A DNA stretch of 64,000 nucleotides from Ichthyophis bannanicus (GCA_033557465.1 CM066040.1:329176297-329240296); one strand, 5' to 3'; shown: positions 39,181 to 50,532, counted from the first letter of the stretch. Notes: generated from the letters alone by a model not told the origin. A program made the numbers and translations.

Positions 39181-39312
39181 TGGAGCTTTGTTATCTGTTG
39201 AAGTAAAAGAGAGAAACCTGCCAAAGTCCCTACCTTTTCCTTAGCTGTCCTTTAAGAGAAAAAGCAGTTAATCTCTTTTAAGTGTGTTCTAAAAGTGCTG
39301 TTCTATGTCCTT

Positions 39313-39636
39313 GTGTGTCAGGGAGTGTCCTTAGTGGCGCATCCTGAATATGTACTGCTTTCTCAAGGGTATGAAACATGTCCATCCACCCGATTGTAGA
39401 ACGGTAGAGTCTTTCTGATGCTGAAGGTGCTGAAAGGCTTCCCCCTTTGAGCCTCTTCATATGGCCTCTTTCAAGTACCCTGAAGATGTAGTATCCTGGA
39501 GGCTGTTGTATCTGCCAAGTGGCTGTCTGAGCTACAAACCTTGACTGTAGTGAGCCTTTTCTAGTCAACTTGACCATGTTTGTCTCTGTGAGGATGTACC
39601 ATCCTTTCTTCCAAGAGGCTTCCTTTCATCTTAATC
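39313..39636 (+). pseudogene. DIRS F tyrosine recombinase, central part
   Basis: With frameshifts, reading gives AHPEYV, FLKGMKHVHPPD, PFEPLHMASFKYP and SEPFLVNLTMFVSVRMYHPF FQEASFHLN (split here by a space), aligning in order with DIRS D recombinase from its SAHPDVLRF to LPKVVSAFHVNQ blocks. No open frame longer than ~40 codons; the catalytic SARR block is unreadable. Confidence 0.65.
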
Positions 39637-39755
39637 TTTATTTTTATTTAATTAACAGGTTTTTTATACCATTTTATCATTTAGTAAAAACGATTTAGAT
39701 TGTAACTTAAACTTAGTAATGTACATTAAACAGGGACATTAATAAACGTCCCGAC

Positions 39756-40973
39756 CCATAAACGTCCAACAAGGAGTACCTCAAGGATCCGCACTCTCAG
39801 CTCTCCTGTTTAACATCTACATACAACCAATTTGCAACATCATGAAAAAGAACAACATTCAATACACAATATATGCAGACGACATAATGATATACACCCC
39901 GATTTCAATCAACAACCCGGATTTCTCTAAGATAACAGACTGCCTCATCCAAATGGAGAGTTGGTGTCAAAACAACAACCTAGCAATAAACTACAACAAG
40001 ACCGAAGCCCTAATCATCACCCGGAACCAAGGCTTCAAACACCCACCAAATTTAAAAATACAAAGCACCACTATACCAATAAGATCAGAAGTGAGATACC
40101 TCGGAGTTACTCTGGACAATAAACTCAATCTCAAACCACACATAGACAAAACAATCCAAAAAGCCTACTACAAGATGCGAATCATCAGGAGACTAAAGCC
40201 GCTCCTGGCCCCGGAACACTTCCGTACCGTCTGTCAAGCACTGATAACCCCACTTCTGGACTTCTGCAATCCGATATACCTTGGCCTACCGAAACAAGCC
40301 CTCAAACCTCTACAACTAGCACAAAACACTGCTGCACGAATCATAACAGGAACGGCAAGACAGGAGCACATCACACCCACCTTAAAAGACTTACACTGGC
40401 TTCCAATCGGTGCACACATCAAATACAAAACTATCATAAACATATTCAAGATCAAACACCACACATCAGCCAACAGCCTACACACCCTCATACAATCAGA
40501 CACCAGTACGCGTCCCAGAAGAAAACAAACCCACAACAGAGTCAGCACCCCCAGTGAATACAAACACACACGCAAGGACACAACAGACAGAGCACTCTCA
40601 ATGGCCGCTCCAACAATATGGAACAAACTCCCAGACGACTTGAGGGCCACTACAGACCTAAAAGACTTCAGAAAACAGCTGAAAACCATACTGTTCATAG
40701 AACACTATGGACACATTACATGACTTCAGAGAATGAACAACAGCACATGATCTCGCCTAACCAACGTATGCATGGAATTTGTTTTTGCACCACTGTATAT
40801 AGCCCACTCTGTAAATAGATCATACCAATCTAACACACAACACGACACACATTCAATTTCCCCCCACTGCATGTATAACACACTCACTTCACCTGATTGT
40901 TTGCTGTGATACCACCTTGATTATTAAGATAAGGCGGTTTAGAAATACTGTTAAATAAAATAAATAAATAAAT
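39756..40973 (+). mobile_element. L2-clade LINE, 5'-truncated (L2-H)
   Basis: Starts inside the RT (VPQGSALSALLFN-type block at ~39775) and ends with a 3' UTR finishing AAGGCGGTTTAGAAATACTG and (AAAT)n at 40951-40974. It is close to L2-Q at 63780-64000. Confidence 0.85.
39842..40723 (+). pseudogene. L2-H ORF2 C-terminal RT and tail
   Basis: An open frame of 293 codons continues the RT entered at 39756: QYTIYADDIMIYTPI (catalytic, ~39860), NKTEALIITRNQ, VRYLGVTLDNKLNL, RIIRRLKPLLAPEHFRTVCQALITPLLDFCN, HITPTLKDLHWLPIGAHIKYKT and a C-terminal WNKLPDDLRATTDLKDFRKQLK. These are typical L2 (Jockey-superfamily) features. Undamaged over this stretch but lacking the RT N-terminus and endonuclease. 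Confidence 0.85.
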
Positions 40974-41012
40974 AACTTTGATTCTTCTGAGGCAATGGAG
41001 GATTAATCATTC

Positions 41013-41780
41013 TGTTATCCTCCCCTCCTTAGTGGAGGACTTATAGATAGACCCCTCATTGCATCTGTTGGATGTGAGGAGGGTATTAGTGAAGTTTCTG
41101 GAGCTTACTAATTCCTTCCATCGGTTGGACCATCTCTTTGTCCTCTTCGGTAATCCCAGGAAAAGACAGGCAGTGGTCAAGTCCTCAATTACTCTGTGGA
41201 TGAAGGAAGCTATAAGTTCAGCTTACCTTCTTTGTAGGAAACGTGTGCTGGATGTAGTCAGAGCTCACATTACTGAGACCAGGGATAGCAGGATATCTTT
41301 TTCTTTGGAGGTATATCAAGCTCCGCTCTAGCTCATCCCAAGTCCTACCCCAGCTCCATCTTAGCTCTGCCTCAAGCTGCACCCCAGTCTCCACCCCAGC
41401 TCTGCCCTAATTCCGCTCTAATTCTGCCCCAAGTCCTGACAATCAGAATGAGGCTGCAATCACCAACCTTCCCCTCCTGTTTTGCTCACGAGGATCGATC
41501 TCCCACGGGCAGACAGGAAAGCTTTTTGCCGAGATCACAGCAGAGAATTTTTGGTTGGGCCAGGGTGGGGCCCTTTCTGACACCTATGACGAGGGCACAA
41601 GCCGCCTCCTGGGGAGGATCCACTTTGATGTCTCCAGTGGACATCTGAAGGCAGCTACGTGGTCATTTCTGAGCATCATTCTGAAACACTTCAGGTTGCA
41701 TATGGAAGTTGAAGTGAGTGGCAAGTTTGGAAGATCAGTTCTGTTCAGAGCATTATCCATACCTGCTAATTTCCTTTCCT
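41013..41780 (+). pseudogene. DIRS F tyrosine recombinase, C-terminal part
   Basis: 41056-41330: LDVRRVLVKFLELTNSFHRLDHLFVLFGNPRKRQAVVKSSITLWMK, equivalent to the DIRS D block before HSTR. After a ~220-bp insertion the sequence continues at ~41580 with MTRAQAASWGGSTLMSPVDI, a stop (TGA), KAATWSFLS and KHFRLHME. The catalytic His is replaced (MTR) and the nucleophile Tyr is Phe, so it is dead. Confidence 0.75.
41320..41440 (+). repeat. Pyrimidine-rich short tandem repeat in DIRS F
   Basis: About eight degenerate 14-18-bp units of the type CCCAGCTCTGCCTCAAGCT. It lies in the insertion that splits the recombinase. Confidence 0.65.
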
Positions 41781-41815
41781 TCAATCTTTCTAGACCAGTC
41801 CAGTCCAGGTTTGGG
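41755..41815 (+). repeat. Internal complementary region (right half) of DIRS F
   Basis: CTGCTAATTTCCTTTCCTTC ... TCTAGACCAGTCCAG is the approximate complement of 52995-53055. It is followed by ~190 bp of non-coding element sequence to 42011. Confidence 0.65.
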
Positions 41816-42434
41816 AACCTTGATATCTTTGAACTGCATTTTCATTATCAATGCCTGATGCAGAGTCAAGTATGGTAAAAGAGCCAAAAGTTTGAACAAC
41901 ATTGTTATTGTTGATTAATACTTTTATCTTAGCTTTTTCTGAGTTTTTCAGTGTTGGTTTCTACTTAGGAAGTGTCATACTGGCTTTTCTCATTGCTGTA
42001 CCAGCATATATATATATTTATTTATTTATTTTAGGTTTTTCTATGCCGCGCTCTTTAAAATCAGCTCGGTTTACATTAGAACACTTTTGTACAGTGCAGA
42101 CAGCGTCTGAACTGTACTTACAAGGAACAGGGTTTACAACTTGGCTAACTGGGGTAACTATGTACAGGCTACATAGCAGCAGGCTACTTAGTTAAATGGC
42201 TATATACAGGCAGAACGGCCAGTTCAGCGAAGGAGGGTGGGGACATGACAGTATGGTGGCTATTTACAAGCTCGTGTGTTATATAAAAGATTGTGCGCTA
42301 TATACAATTGCTTGCCAGGTGCCTGGCCGCGTTGCTGGGCTGGGGTGTGACTGCATGTTGTTGGTGGTGGTTGCTTGAGGCTGGACGTTGTGAATCTCCG
42401 TTGTGGGAGTAGTACTGGAGGAACAGGTGGTGTT

Positions 42435-43695
42435 TCAGAGCCTTTCTGAATTGGGCAGGTCAGGTATGGAATGGACCTCCGGTGGGAGAGCATTCCAGCA
42501 TGTGGGTGCATAGTACACGAAGGCCCTGTTTCTTGTTGCTTGCGAGCACTTCGTAATCTTGCTGGGAATGTTCAATGTGTTGACAGCGGCTGACCTTCTG
42601 ACTCTGAGGGGGTGGGGAGGACGAGGTCCATGATGGAGGTGGAAGTGATGCTGTGGATGGCCTTGAAAGTCATCAGTAAAACTTTGAAGGCAAGTCTGCA
42701 GTGGACTGGCAGCCAATGTAGATGTTTCAGTATTGGAGTTATATGGTCACTCCTGGAGGCTCCGTGTAATATTCTGGCGGCAGCATTCATTGCGAGCTGC
42801 AACGGGTTCAGTGTGACTTTTGGGAAACCTTGTAGGATTGAGTTGGCGTAGTCAAAATGGGGAGTTACTAAGGCTTGGTAGACTGTCCGAAAATCCTCTG
42901 GCGCCAACAGTGGTCTAAGATGCCGGACCGTCCTTATTTTGTGGTATATTGCTTTGACGGTGTTATTTACGTGGGCTTTCATGTCTAACTGCTGGTCAAG
43001 GATGACCCCTAGGTAGTGGATCGTGGTTTTGCTTTGAAGCTCTGCACCTCTCACTCTTAGGGATGCGGGGGAGTGAATGCTTGGTTCCTGGTGATGAATA
43101 GTGCCTCAGTTTTATTAAAGTTTTTTCTGAGGTTTTGTGTGTGGAGCCATTCGGTTACAGCGTCGAAGCAGTTGGTTAGAGATGAGAAGTCCGGATGGTC
43201 AGTTGAAAATGACATGTAGAGTAGCACGTCGTCTGCGTACATGAGGCAGGAGATATTGAAAGAGCAGGTGAGTGCGCAGATGGGCTGCATATATACGTTG
43301 AAGAATAATGCTGAGAGCAAGGAGCCCTGCGGTATGCCCTGTTCTTGCTGGAACGGATTGGAAGTCTTGAGGCCAGTGCGTACGTGCTGCCATCTGTCTG
43401 TGAGGTAAGATCTACACCAGTTTAAGGCTGTGTCCTGGATCCCCTTCTCTGCGAGACGCCTTAGAAGCAGTTCATGGTCCACGGAGTCGAAGGCTGTGAC
43501 AATGTCCAGGAAGATTAAGGCATATCCCTGTCTTATGTTGTCCAGTCCTGCGATTAGTGTGCTGAAGAGGCTAGTCAGGAGCGTCTCGACTCCGTGCAGG
43601 TCTCTGAATCCATGTTGACTTAGGTCAAGGGGAGCAGTGGTCTCGATATGATGTTGGATTTGACGTTGGACGAGTTTTTCGATTATTTTGGCCAT
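42435..43695 (-). pseudogene. L2-I ORF2: RT core and C-terminus
   Basis: 43695-43057: AKIIEKLVQRQIQHHIETTAPLD, QHGFRDLHGVETLLTSL, IFLDIVTAFDSVDHELLL, GIPQGSLLSALFFNVY and CLMYADDVLLYMSF (catalytic, ~43210), then a stop at 43057. The second part, 43054-42435, continues the thumb and C-terminal region (IHYLGVILDQQLDMKAHVN, HITPILKHLHWLPVHCRLAFKVL). One frame break near 43056. Confidence 0.85.
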
Positions 43696-43898
43696 AATTT
43701 ATTTATTTTATTTATTTGCAGTCTCTTTTATACCGCGCTATTCAACATCAGTGCAGTTTACAATGAACATAAGAGTTGCACATCTCAATTTCGTGATTTG
43801 TGCTTACAGTGAAACAGGTATAATAACTTGGGTATACATTAAACAGGAAAATTAAACTTGGGTATGCATTAAGCAGGTATAACAGGTAAAATGGGGTA

Positions 43899-43915
43899 TA
43901 AATAACCAGTCCCTT
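43899..43915 (+). repeat. Target-site duplication of L1-K (copy 1)
   Basis: TAAATAACCAGTCCCTT, identical to 50439-50455. Followed by the element's A-tail read as a T-run on the plus strand. Confidence 0.92.
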
Positions 43916-44039
43916 TTTTTTTTTCAATATTTTATTTTGAACCATCAAACAAAACATCAAATACAGAACAAAAGACAATCGCTCCCTGGGGTGGACTCTG
44001 ATCCCCAAGGCTCGAGATACATAGATGGTTACATAGTTT

Positions 44040-44140
44040 TTAGGACAGTACCCCTACTTCCCCCCTCCCCCACCCAACCTCCCCCCCGATAAACCCTTCC
44101 CCCCCTCCCCCCCCGAAAGCAGTACCCACCCGGACCAGCA
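44040..44140 (-). promoter_or_regulatory. G-rich tracts in the L1-K 3' UTR (potential G-quadruplex)
   Basis: The plus strand has repeated C-runs (CCCCCCTCCCCC, CCTCCCCCCCG, CCCCCCTCCCCCCCC), so the element RNA carries several G-runs of 5-8 within 100 nt just after the ORF2 stop. A G-rich polypurine tract in the 3' UTR is known in mammalian L1; function is inferred by analogy. Confidence 0.7.
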
Positions 44141-44191
44141 TATATATAACATTACCGAACCTCAGTAGGTCTCCACCTACAAACAGGGCTA

Positions 44192-47100
44192 TCAACAACC
44201 TAATTGCAGGGTTACATTACGTATCCGAGGACTCAATTTTTGAATATAGGGCTCCCACAGTAACCAGAAAGCAGACCATCGCTTCACATGACCTCGCGCT
44301 GCCCGACACTCCAGGAGCATAAGTTGATGGAAGGAGTTCCGCCACTCCCAAAAAGAGGGAGGGTGGCTGTCCCTCCACCCACGTAGGATGGGGCCCTTAC
44401 CCACCAGACATGCCTTCCGCACCAGCCAGCGACTCCATTTCCCCTTTGGAGAGGTGAGACCCAGGAGATCCAAGACGATCAAGGCCGCGTCCCAGTGAAC
44501 AGGTTGTCCAAGGAGGTCGGCCATAAATAGGGCAATTCTATGCCAGTAGGGGCGTATGCGCCGGCAGCCCCACCACATATGATACAAGGTCGCCAGGGGC
44601 TCCGCACAGCGTGGACAGCTACCATCCGCAGTCAAATGGCAGCGAAGGGCTCGCCGCGGAGAGAAGTGAACCCTAGTTAAACACTTAATTTGAATTTCTC
44701 GCCAGCGAGCACCATCTGCCAGGCTCGCCACTCTCCGGAGGGCCACCAGAATAGTGCCACAGGGAATCTCCCGACCCAGTTCCGCCCCCCAGGCTCTTTC
44801 CACACCGCTGTAGTCTGGCTGTGGTCGAAACTGCTCCAACCGAAGATGGAAGGTCCGAATAGACAGCCGTTCGACTTCGCCAAACCCAAAAAACGCTATT
44901 ATCTGGGCCGAGCGGTCGCCACAGAGTTCCGACCCTGGAAGGGAAGCCACGTAGTGGGCCACTTGCATATATGCAAAGATATGTAGGGGCCCCAATTCAT
45001 ATTCGCGGGATAGCATGGGAAAGGGCTTAGGTTTGCCCGCCAGGTCCACCACATGGCCCAGAGTATGCACTCCTCTCTCCCCCCACAGACGAAACGTCGC
45101 GGTTTCAGTGCCTGGGGTAAAATTGGCATTGCCCCGAATAGGTAACCAGCTCGACACCTGCCACCGACGGCCCCAATAGGCATTCAATTTCCGCCAGGTT
45201 TTATAAACCGGGGCCAATAACACGCTGTCCGCCAAATGCGTAGGCCACCTACTTACCTCCAGGTGCAAAAGGGCCCGTAACGAATGGGGTGCCACGTATG
45301 CCTCCTCAAATGCCCTAGGGGTATAAAAATCGTTATCCCCGAGCCAGTCCCCCAAATGGCGGGCTTGACAGGCCAGTACATAAGCACCAAGATCTGGGAG
45401 CCCCCATCCCCCCCGCGGATCCTCCCCATTAGTCTACGATAAGAGATACGAGCTCTCGACCCCCTCCATAAAAAGCCCCGAAATTCCGCCTCAAAGTGCC
45501 GGATATCCCGACGAAGGATCCAAACAGGGAGGGTCTGTAGCCAATATAAGATCCGCGGCAGGAGGACCAATTTGATCGCTGCAATTCTCCCCATAAGGGA
45601 TAGAGGGAGGGGTAGCCACGCCTGCAGCTGAGTCCTCACCTTAGTCAACATCCGTCGCAAGTAAATCCTATTTAGATGATCTGAATGACAGGACAGTACA
45701 ATCCCCAGGTATAGGAACTGGTGCTCAGCCCATCGAAGGGGAAATTCGCCCACCCAGCTGCCCCGAAGTCGTCCAGAGACATCAAGGGCTTCAGACTTAT
45801 CCCTATTGATATTAAACCCTGCAAACTGCCCGAAGGCGCGGAACTCCTGTAAAAGAAGGGGTAGGGAGTCCCCGGGAGAAAGCAAGTGTACCAACAAGTC
45901 ATCGGCAAAGGCCGAAATCTTAAATACCTGAGGCCCAATACCTACTCCCTGGATTGTCCGCATACCTGCCACTCGGCGTAAAAGAGGGTCCAAAGAAAGA
46001 ACAAAAAGGAGAGGAGAGAGGGGGCAGCCCTGACGGGTCCCCCTCTGCAACGAAAAAGGCTCTGATATGACCCCATTACAGAGTATCGCTGCGGTAGGAT
46101 TGGCATACAAACTGTCGACCATGTTACAGAACGACGGCCCCAAACCATACTGAGGGAGAATGAATCGTAAGTATTGCCAATCCACCCTGTCAAAGGCTTT
46201 TTCTGCGTCAAAGCTAATCAAGAGAGAGGTCAAATGTCTATGCTGAACCCATTCTAAAGACGCGATGATCTTGCGTAAGTTACGGACCGCGTATCGCCCC
46301 TTAACAAAACCGACCTGGGACTCATGGACCAGCTGCCCCAAGAACTCCGCCAAGCGGTCCGCCAAGATCTTAGCCATTAATTTAAGGTCGAAATTAAGCA
46401 AGGAAATCGGACGATACGAGGCCGCAGAAAGAGGGTCTTTTGCCGGTTTGGGGATAAGAACAATATGAGCATGGTTAGCCCCCCACCGAAAAGAGCCCTG
46501 CTGCGCTCTCCGATTATGTACGGCAGCCAGCGTTGGGGAGATCTGTTTATTGAGAATTTTATAGAATTCGGCGCCTAGTCCATCGGATCCTGGGGATTTG
46601 TAGCAACTGGCTTTGGAAATAGCCCCTTGCAGCTCAGCCACCGTAATTGGCTGATCTAACTGTGCTCTCTGCTCTATTGAGAGGCGAGGCAAGTCCAGTC
46701 CCCTCACATAATCCGCCATCTGCGTGGGAGAAGTCGCCTCCGCAGCGTAAAGGTTCTGAAAGAAGGAGCGAAAGACACGCGCTATCGCCGGGCTTTCCCT
46801 GTGTAAGGTCCCAAGGTCATCTCGCAAAGCGGGCACCAATTTAGAGCCCCGGGGTCCACGAAGGCACCGAGCCAATAACTTCCCCGGCTTGTCCCCATAG
46901 CGGTACAATTGATAGCGATAATACAATACTGACTTCTTTGCTCTCTGGTGTAAAAGTTCGTTTAATTCCATTTGAGAGTCCCATAGCTGCTTTTTTAACC
47001 CTGCAGTAGGAGTGTGAGCCTAGCGGCATCGCAATTTCGTCACCAAGCTCTCTAAGGCCATAATACGTTCGGCCCTTAATCGTCGTTGTCTGGCAAGAAA

Positions 47101-47997
47101 TCCAATTATATCTCCCCTCAGTACGACCTTCGCTGTTTCCCAGAGCAATTCTGGGTCATCTTGATGACCCCTATGGTCGGCTTCGAATTCCTGCCACCGC
47201 CGCTGAATAAATGAGCGAAATTGGGCGTCTCTATACAATTCCAATGGAAAACGCCATTGGAAGGCCCGTGAAGTACTCCCACTCCAGAAGACTTCCATCC
47301 ACACAAAGGCATGGTCAGATATCTCTACAGGCCCTATCTGGGCGTCCCCCACCTTGGCAAACAGCCCAGCGGATAACAACAAGTAGTCTATGCGTGCACT
47401 GGTGCCATGGGCCCGGGATTGGTGTGTGTAGTCCCGCTCGACCAGATGTAGTAATCGCCAGGGATCCACTAACCCCAGCCTGGAACAGAAACGTCACATT
47501 GTCCGAACCGTCGCCATTCTTTCTCTTTGCTCCCCCGCTTTAGAGGTATCGAGATCGACGTCCATGACCCCGTTGAAGTCCCCCCCCAAAATAACGGGGA
47601 GCTCCGGCCACGTCTCAAGTGTGGAGGCAATGCGCGCATACAGGGACAAATCCAGTACATTGGGACAGTACACGCTACCAAGAACTACCGGCCTCCCCTC
47701 AAGGACTCCCCGCACCAGTACATATCTGCCCGTCGGATCAACGAGGTCCTTCACCACCTCCATCCTTACACGTTTGTGTATCAAAAGCACTACCCCTCCC
47801 TTCTTACCAAGAGCTGGGGCCCCCCAGACCTGCCCCACCCATTCCCGGCAGAGTTTACGGTGTTCATCGGCAGTCTGGTGGGTTTCCTGAAGCATAGCGA
47901 TGTCTGCTCCCTGCCTAGCCAGGGCCTGCAAAATTTTTGCCCGTTTGATCGGACTACCCAGGCCACAAACATTCCAGGAGATTATCTTAAGTGTCAT
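44192..47997 (-). pseudogene. L1-K ORF2: endonuclease, RT and C-terminal zinc knuckle
   Basis: ATG at 47997. Endonuclease: ISWNVCGL, MLQETH, VILGGDFN, RIDYLLLSAG and ISDHAFVW. A TGA at 47494-47496 (in place of CGA) and a TAG at 47020-47022 lie in the same frame. RT (46971-45400): SPGSDGLGAEFYKI, SAASYRPISLLNFDLK, SFDAEKAFDRVDW, RQGCPLSPLLF and AFADDLLVHL (catalytic, ~45910). A frameshift near 45410 leads to the last frame (45355-44192) with the C-terminal knuckle CPRCAEPLATLYHMWWGC (~44580-44635). About 1,268 codons in all, a full L1/Tx1 length. Three lesions. Confidence 0.9.
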
Positions 47998-48580
47998 GTA
48001 TTATTAAACTGGGCACAGAAATGTCTGTTATATACCATACAAAATATAGGGAAGACACCCCCCCAGCCTGGGGTCCTCCCCCGTAACCCTTCCAAGACAG
48101 TCCTCGGCGTCCCTACCTCAACTGGTCCCCAAAAGTACAGCATTCCGTCTCCCCTCCCACCCCCTATCCCCCCTTCCCCCCTTTCCCCCCCCTTAACTAC
48201 TCCCTCTCCCCCTCCTTCCCTCCCCCTTCCTCCCTCCGCCCCCCTTCGATTCCTTATTTCTACTACCATCCTCTTCTCCTCTTCCGTGAATTCCTAGATG
48301 CGTGTGGTAGCCCCCCACTCCTCCAGCGCCCCGATTCCGCTACAGGCCACCCCTCCCCCCCGGCCCCCCCAAAGACACACAACCACCCCCGGGCCTCTCC
48401 CCCCCCCCCCCCGCTCACCCCCCACACCCAGAGAAAACAACCAACATCTCTACTTAAAGGCAGTCAAGACAAACCCGGCAACCCTCCGCCCCCACACCAA
48501 TTACCATCACCATCACTTTACAGTCCAAAGCAGGATGCTCGAAACTTGTTCACCAAGGCAATAGTCTTCCCCTCCGATCC
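47998..48580 (-). other. L1-K ORF1-ORF2 spacer, G-rich on the element strand
   Basis: 583 bp without coding features, dominated on the plus strand by C-runs (48060-48430, including a run of 14 Cs near 48400). The ORFs that appear here on the plus strand are low-complexity Pro/Ser artefacts. It separates ORF1 from ORF2. Confidence 0.7.
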
Positions 48581-49315
48581 TCAGGACTCGGCTGCCACTG
48601 CGGCCCTCCGCCGTATCTCTTCCACGTAGGGCGTTGCTGCTGTCGCGGAGTCAAAAGTCCGACGGATCCCATCATGGGTGAAGACCAATCGGGCGGGATA
48701 TTGCACCATGAATTTAATATTATTGTCTATCAGGGTCTGGCACAATGGTCCATAATCTCGTCGCCGCTGCCCCAGGGCTGCTGAGTAATCTTGAACAATA
48801 CGTATCCGGGCATTGTCCTTCTGAATGGTCCCTTTCTTTCGCGCTGCACGCAAGACCGCTTCTTTCTGTGGGAATCTCAGGAACCGTGCTATGGTCACCC
48901 TGGGTCGGGTATCGTTGGTCCTCCTAGGTCCAACCCGGTGTGCCCTCTCTATTTGCACTGAGGCACCTTCTGGTTCATTCGCCAGGAGTTGTTTCACCAG
49001 ATCTTCTAAGTAGGATTGTAGGTCCCGATCCTCGACGGTATCTGGGATCCCAAGAAATCTCAGGTTATTGCGGCGGGATCTATTTTCTAGGTCATCGAGT
49101 TTGGCTTCCTGCCCCTGAAGCAGTTTTTTCACCCGAGCCATCTCCCGCTGCAGCTCCAGCACGTGCTCCTCTGACTGCTCTATCCGGTGCTCCGCCTCTT
49201 GTAGTCGGCCGCCCAAGGCCTCCACTGAGGTCTGGACAAGGTCCATACGGCCCCGCAGGTCCTCGAACTGAGCAGACAGCGCCCCCGCTATGGCTATGGA
49301 AATTTCGTCCACCAT
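48581..49315 (-). CDS. L1-K ORF1 protein (coiled coil - RRM - C-terminal domain), open
   Basis: 244 residues from ATG 49315. Residues ~10-85 form a long coiled coil (LRGRMDLVQTSVEALGGRLQ, VLELQREMARVKKLL). RRNNLRFLGIP at ~85-95 starts the RRM, with the QIERAHRVG and PRVTIARFLRFPQKEAVLRA blocks. The C-terminal domain has ALGQRRRDYGPLC, FMVQYPARLVFTHDGI and an FDSATAA turn. This is the Transposase_22 / L1 ORF1p plan: a trimeric RNA-binding chaperone. No stop or shift, so it is the least damaged LINE gene in the window. Confidence 0.88.
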   Translation of the reverse strand: MVDEISIAIAGALSAQFEDLRGRMDLVQTSVEALGGRLQEAEHRIEQSEEHVLELQREMARVKKLLQGQEAKLDDLENRSRRNNLRFLGIPDTVEDRDLQSYLEDLVKQLLANEPEGASVQIERAHRVGPRRTNDTRPRVTIARFLRFPQKEAVLRAARKKGTIQKDNARIRIVQDYSAALGQRRRDYGPLCQTLIDNNIKFMVQYPARLVFTHDGIRRTFDSATAATPYVEEIRRRAAVAAES

Positions 49316-50438
49316 CTCTGCTGTAGTCTTAGCCTCCTCCTTCAGCGGTGAGGATTGCTCCCCCCCCCCTGGGCGGCAGGGGGGTCTTCTCCTTCTCCAC
49401 CCGGCGGCCTCCCTTCGCCGCCATCGCCTAGGCCTCTGCTGTGGTCCACTCAGGTGGAGGGGGGGTCTCTCTCCCGTCCCCGCTCCACACGCCGGGCGAC
49501 GAGGGTCTCAGTCGTCGACCTCCTCGGTTCGCAGCACAGTCCCAGATCCGAGCCTCAGGTGTCGCCTGGGCTGCTCAGGCCTCTGTACACAGGAGATAAA
49601 GTGTGGGTTCAGGGCTCTGAGGCGCTGGATGAAAGGCAGGTGCCAAAGGTGGGGCAGTACGCCGAAGAAAGAACGCCAGTCCCGGGCCCCTACGCGCAGG
49701 GGGGGATAAGCTTCAGTCTCGGGCTCCGGTGCACTGGAGGCCGGGTGCGGGGCACAGGTTGCAGGCTCTGCGATGGCGAAAGCAGGGCGCCGGTCAGAAA
49801 CTCCAGGGTGCCGGAGGCAGGGGGGGCAAGGCTCAGTCCTGCATGCCCCAGCGCAAAAGACAAGTCGCAGGCTCCCAGCTGGCAAAAGGAGGCACGGGTC
49901 ACTGTCTCCTATGGAGGGGGAGGAGGGCCCCAGTCAATTCTTCTCGGTCCTTGGCGGGTGGAAGCAGGCAAAACAAGGGGCAGCTCACAGCCGGGCCCGG
50001 CAGGGGATCTCAGCCTCCCCTGGTCTTTCCCGCATCAGGCAGCCACTCAAGGCACAAGCTGGAGACGAGCTGGAGGCAGGAAGGGGGGGACGAGCACCAG
50101 CCGCGGAGCTGCGGTCGCTGCAGGGATCCCCCTGCAATCCCTTGCAGGCTGTCCCGACTCGCCGACTGGCCACTCACCCCGCCACGTGGCACTCACCCCA
50201 GCGCGGCGCCTGCAGCGCGAGCCGCGTGGATCCAGGCCGCCTCCTCAGATCTTCGGGTGCAGGTGAGAGGGGAGCGCCGGATCATCCCACCGGGCTGCGA
50301 TCTGGGCAAGGGAGCTCGGGGGGTGTGTGGGAGCCCCGAAATTAGCCCCGGTCAAACATTCAGCGGCGCCGGAGGAGCAAGGGGGCCCAGAGCTCGAGCG
50401 GCGTGCGTCCGCACGGGCTCACCGCATCACCGGAAGTC
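49316..50438 (-). promoter_or_regulatory. L1-K 5' UTR, GC- and CpG-rich
   Basis: 1.1 kb upstream of ORF1 on the element strand, much richer in G+C and CpG than its surroundings. As in other L1-type LINEs it should hold the internal promoter. Several long open frames on both strands (for example 49355-50266 +) reflect the lack of A/T stops and show no protein family features. Confidence 0.7.
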
Positions 50439-50455
50439 TAAATAACCAGTCCCTT
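50439..50455 (+). repeat. Target-site duplication of L1-K (copy 2)
   Basis: TAAATAACCAGTCCCTT, identical to 43899-43915; L2-J sequence continues at once. Confidence 0.92.
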
Positions 50456-50532
50456 AACAAGGAGACACGATGAATAAATACAGTCTACTTTATGCAACAA
50501 TATAATGAGTTATGCGGCACTGCATAAGTTTC

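Larger units (their letters stand above)
16984..39312 (-). mobile_element. CR1 LINE (CR1-B), split by two DIRS elements and a second CR1
   Basis: Minus-strand CR1 pieces in order: the RT N-terminus and endonuclease (16984-17935), endonuclease continued (23755-24143), ORF1-ORF2 junction (33105-33160), and ORF1 with some 5' UTR (38198-39312). Each gap is filled by one insertion (DIRS C, CR1-C with its load, DIRS E). The same stretch is uninterrupted in CR1-Z (1-1900), which proves the order. The 3' half is absent at 16984, where L1-M lies. Confidence 0.82.
39637..41012 (-). repeat. CORE-SINE in DIRS F, split by L2-H
   Basis: The tail half (TTTATTTTTATTTAATTAACAGG ... AACAGGGACATTAATAA) is at 39637-39755, and the core half (CTTTGATTCTTCTGAGGCAATGGAGG) resumes at 40974-41012. 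L2-H fills the gap. The head with the B box is missing. Confidence 0.75.
43916..50438 (-). mobile_element. Full-length L1-type LINE (L1-K)
   Basis: Minus-strand element of ~6.5 kb bounded by a perfect 17-bp target duplication. 5' UTR 49316-50438 (very GC-rich), ORF1 48581-49315, spacer 47998-48580, ORF2 44192-47997, 3' UTR 43925-44191 and a short A-tail (43916-43924). The perfect duplication and few coding lesions indicate a relatively recent insertion. By the rule of superposition it is younger than L2-J, L2-I and DIRS F. Confidence 0.92.

Noticed and set aside
40234..40698. 154-codon minus-strand frame with Leu/Val-rich, membrane-like look
   Set aside because: Antisense of the L2-H RT thumb; hydrophobicity comes from the reverse reading of His/Lys/Asn-rich codons.
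47527..48297. 256-codon plus-strand frame
   Set aside because: Antisense to the L1-K endonuclease and to its C-run spacer; composition is Pro/Ser/Thr-rich and follows the simple sequence.
49355..50266. 303-codon and other long frames in 49300-50450
   Set aside because: They fall in the GC-rich 5' UTR of L1-K, occur on both strands, and have low-complexity Gly/Arg/Pro/Ser composition without family features.
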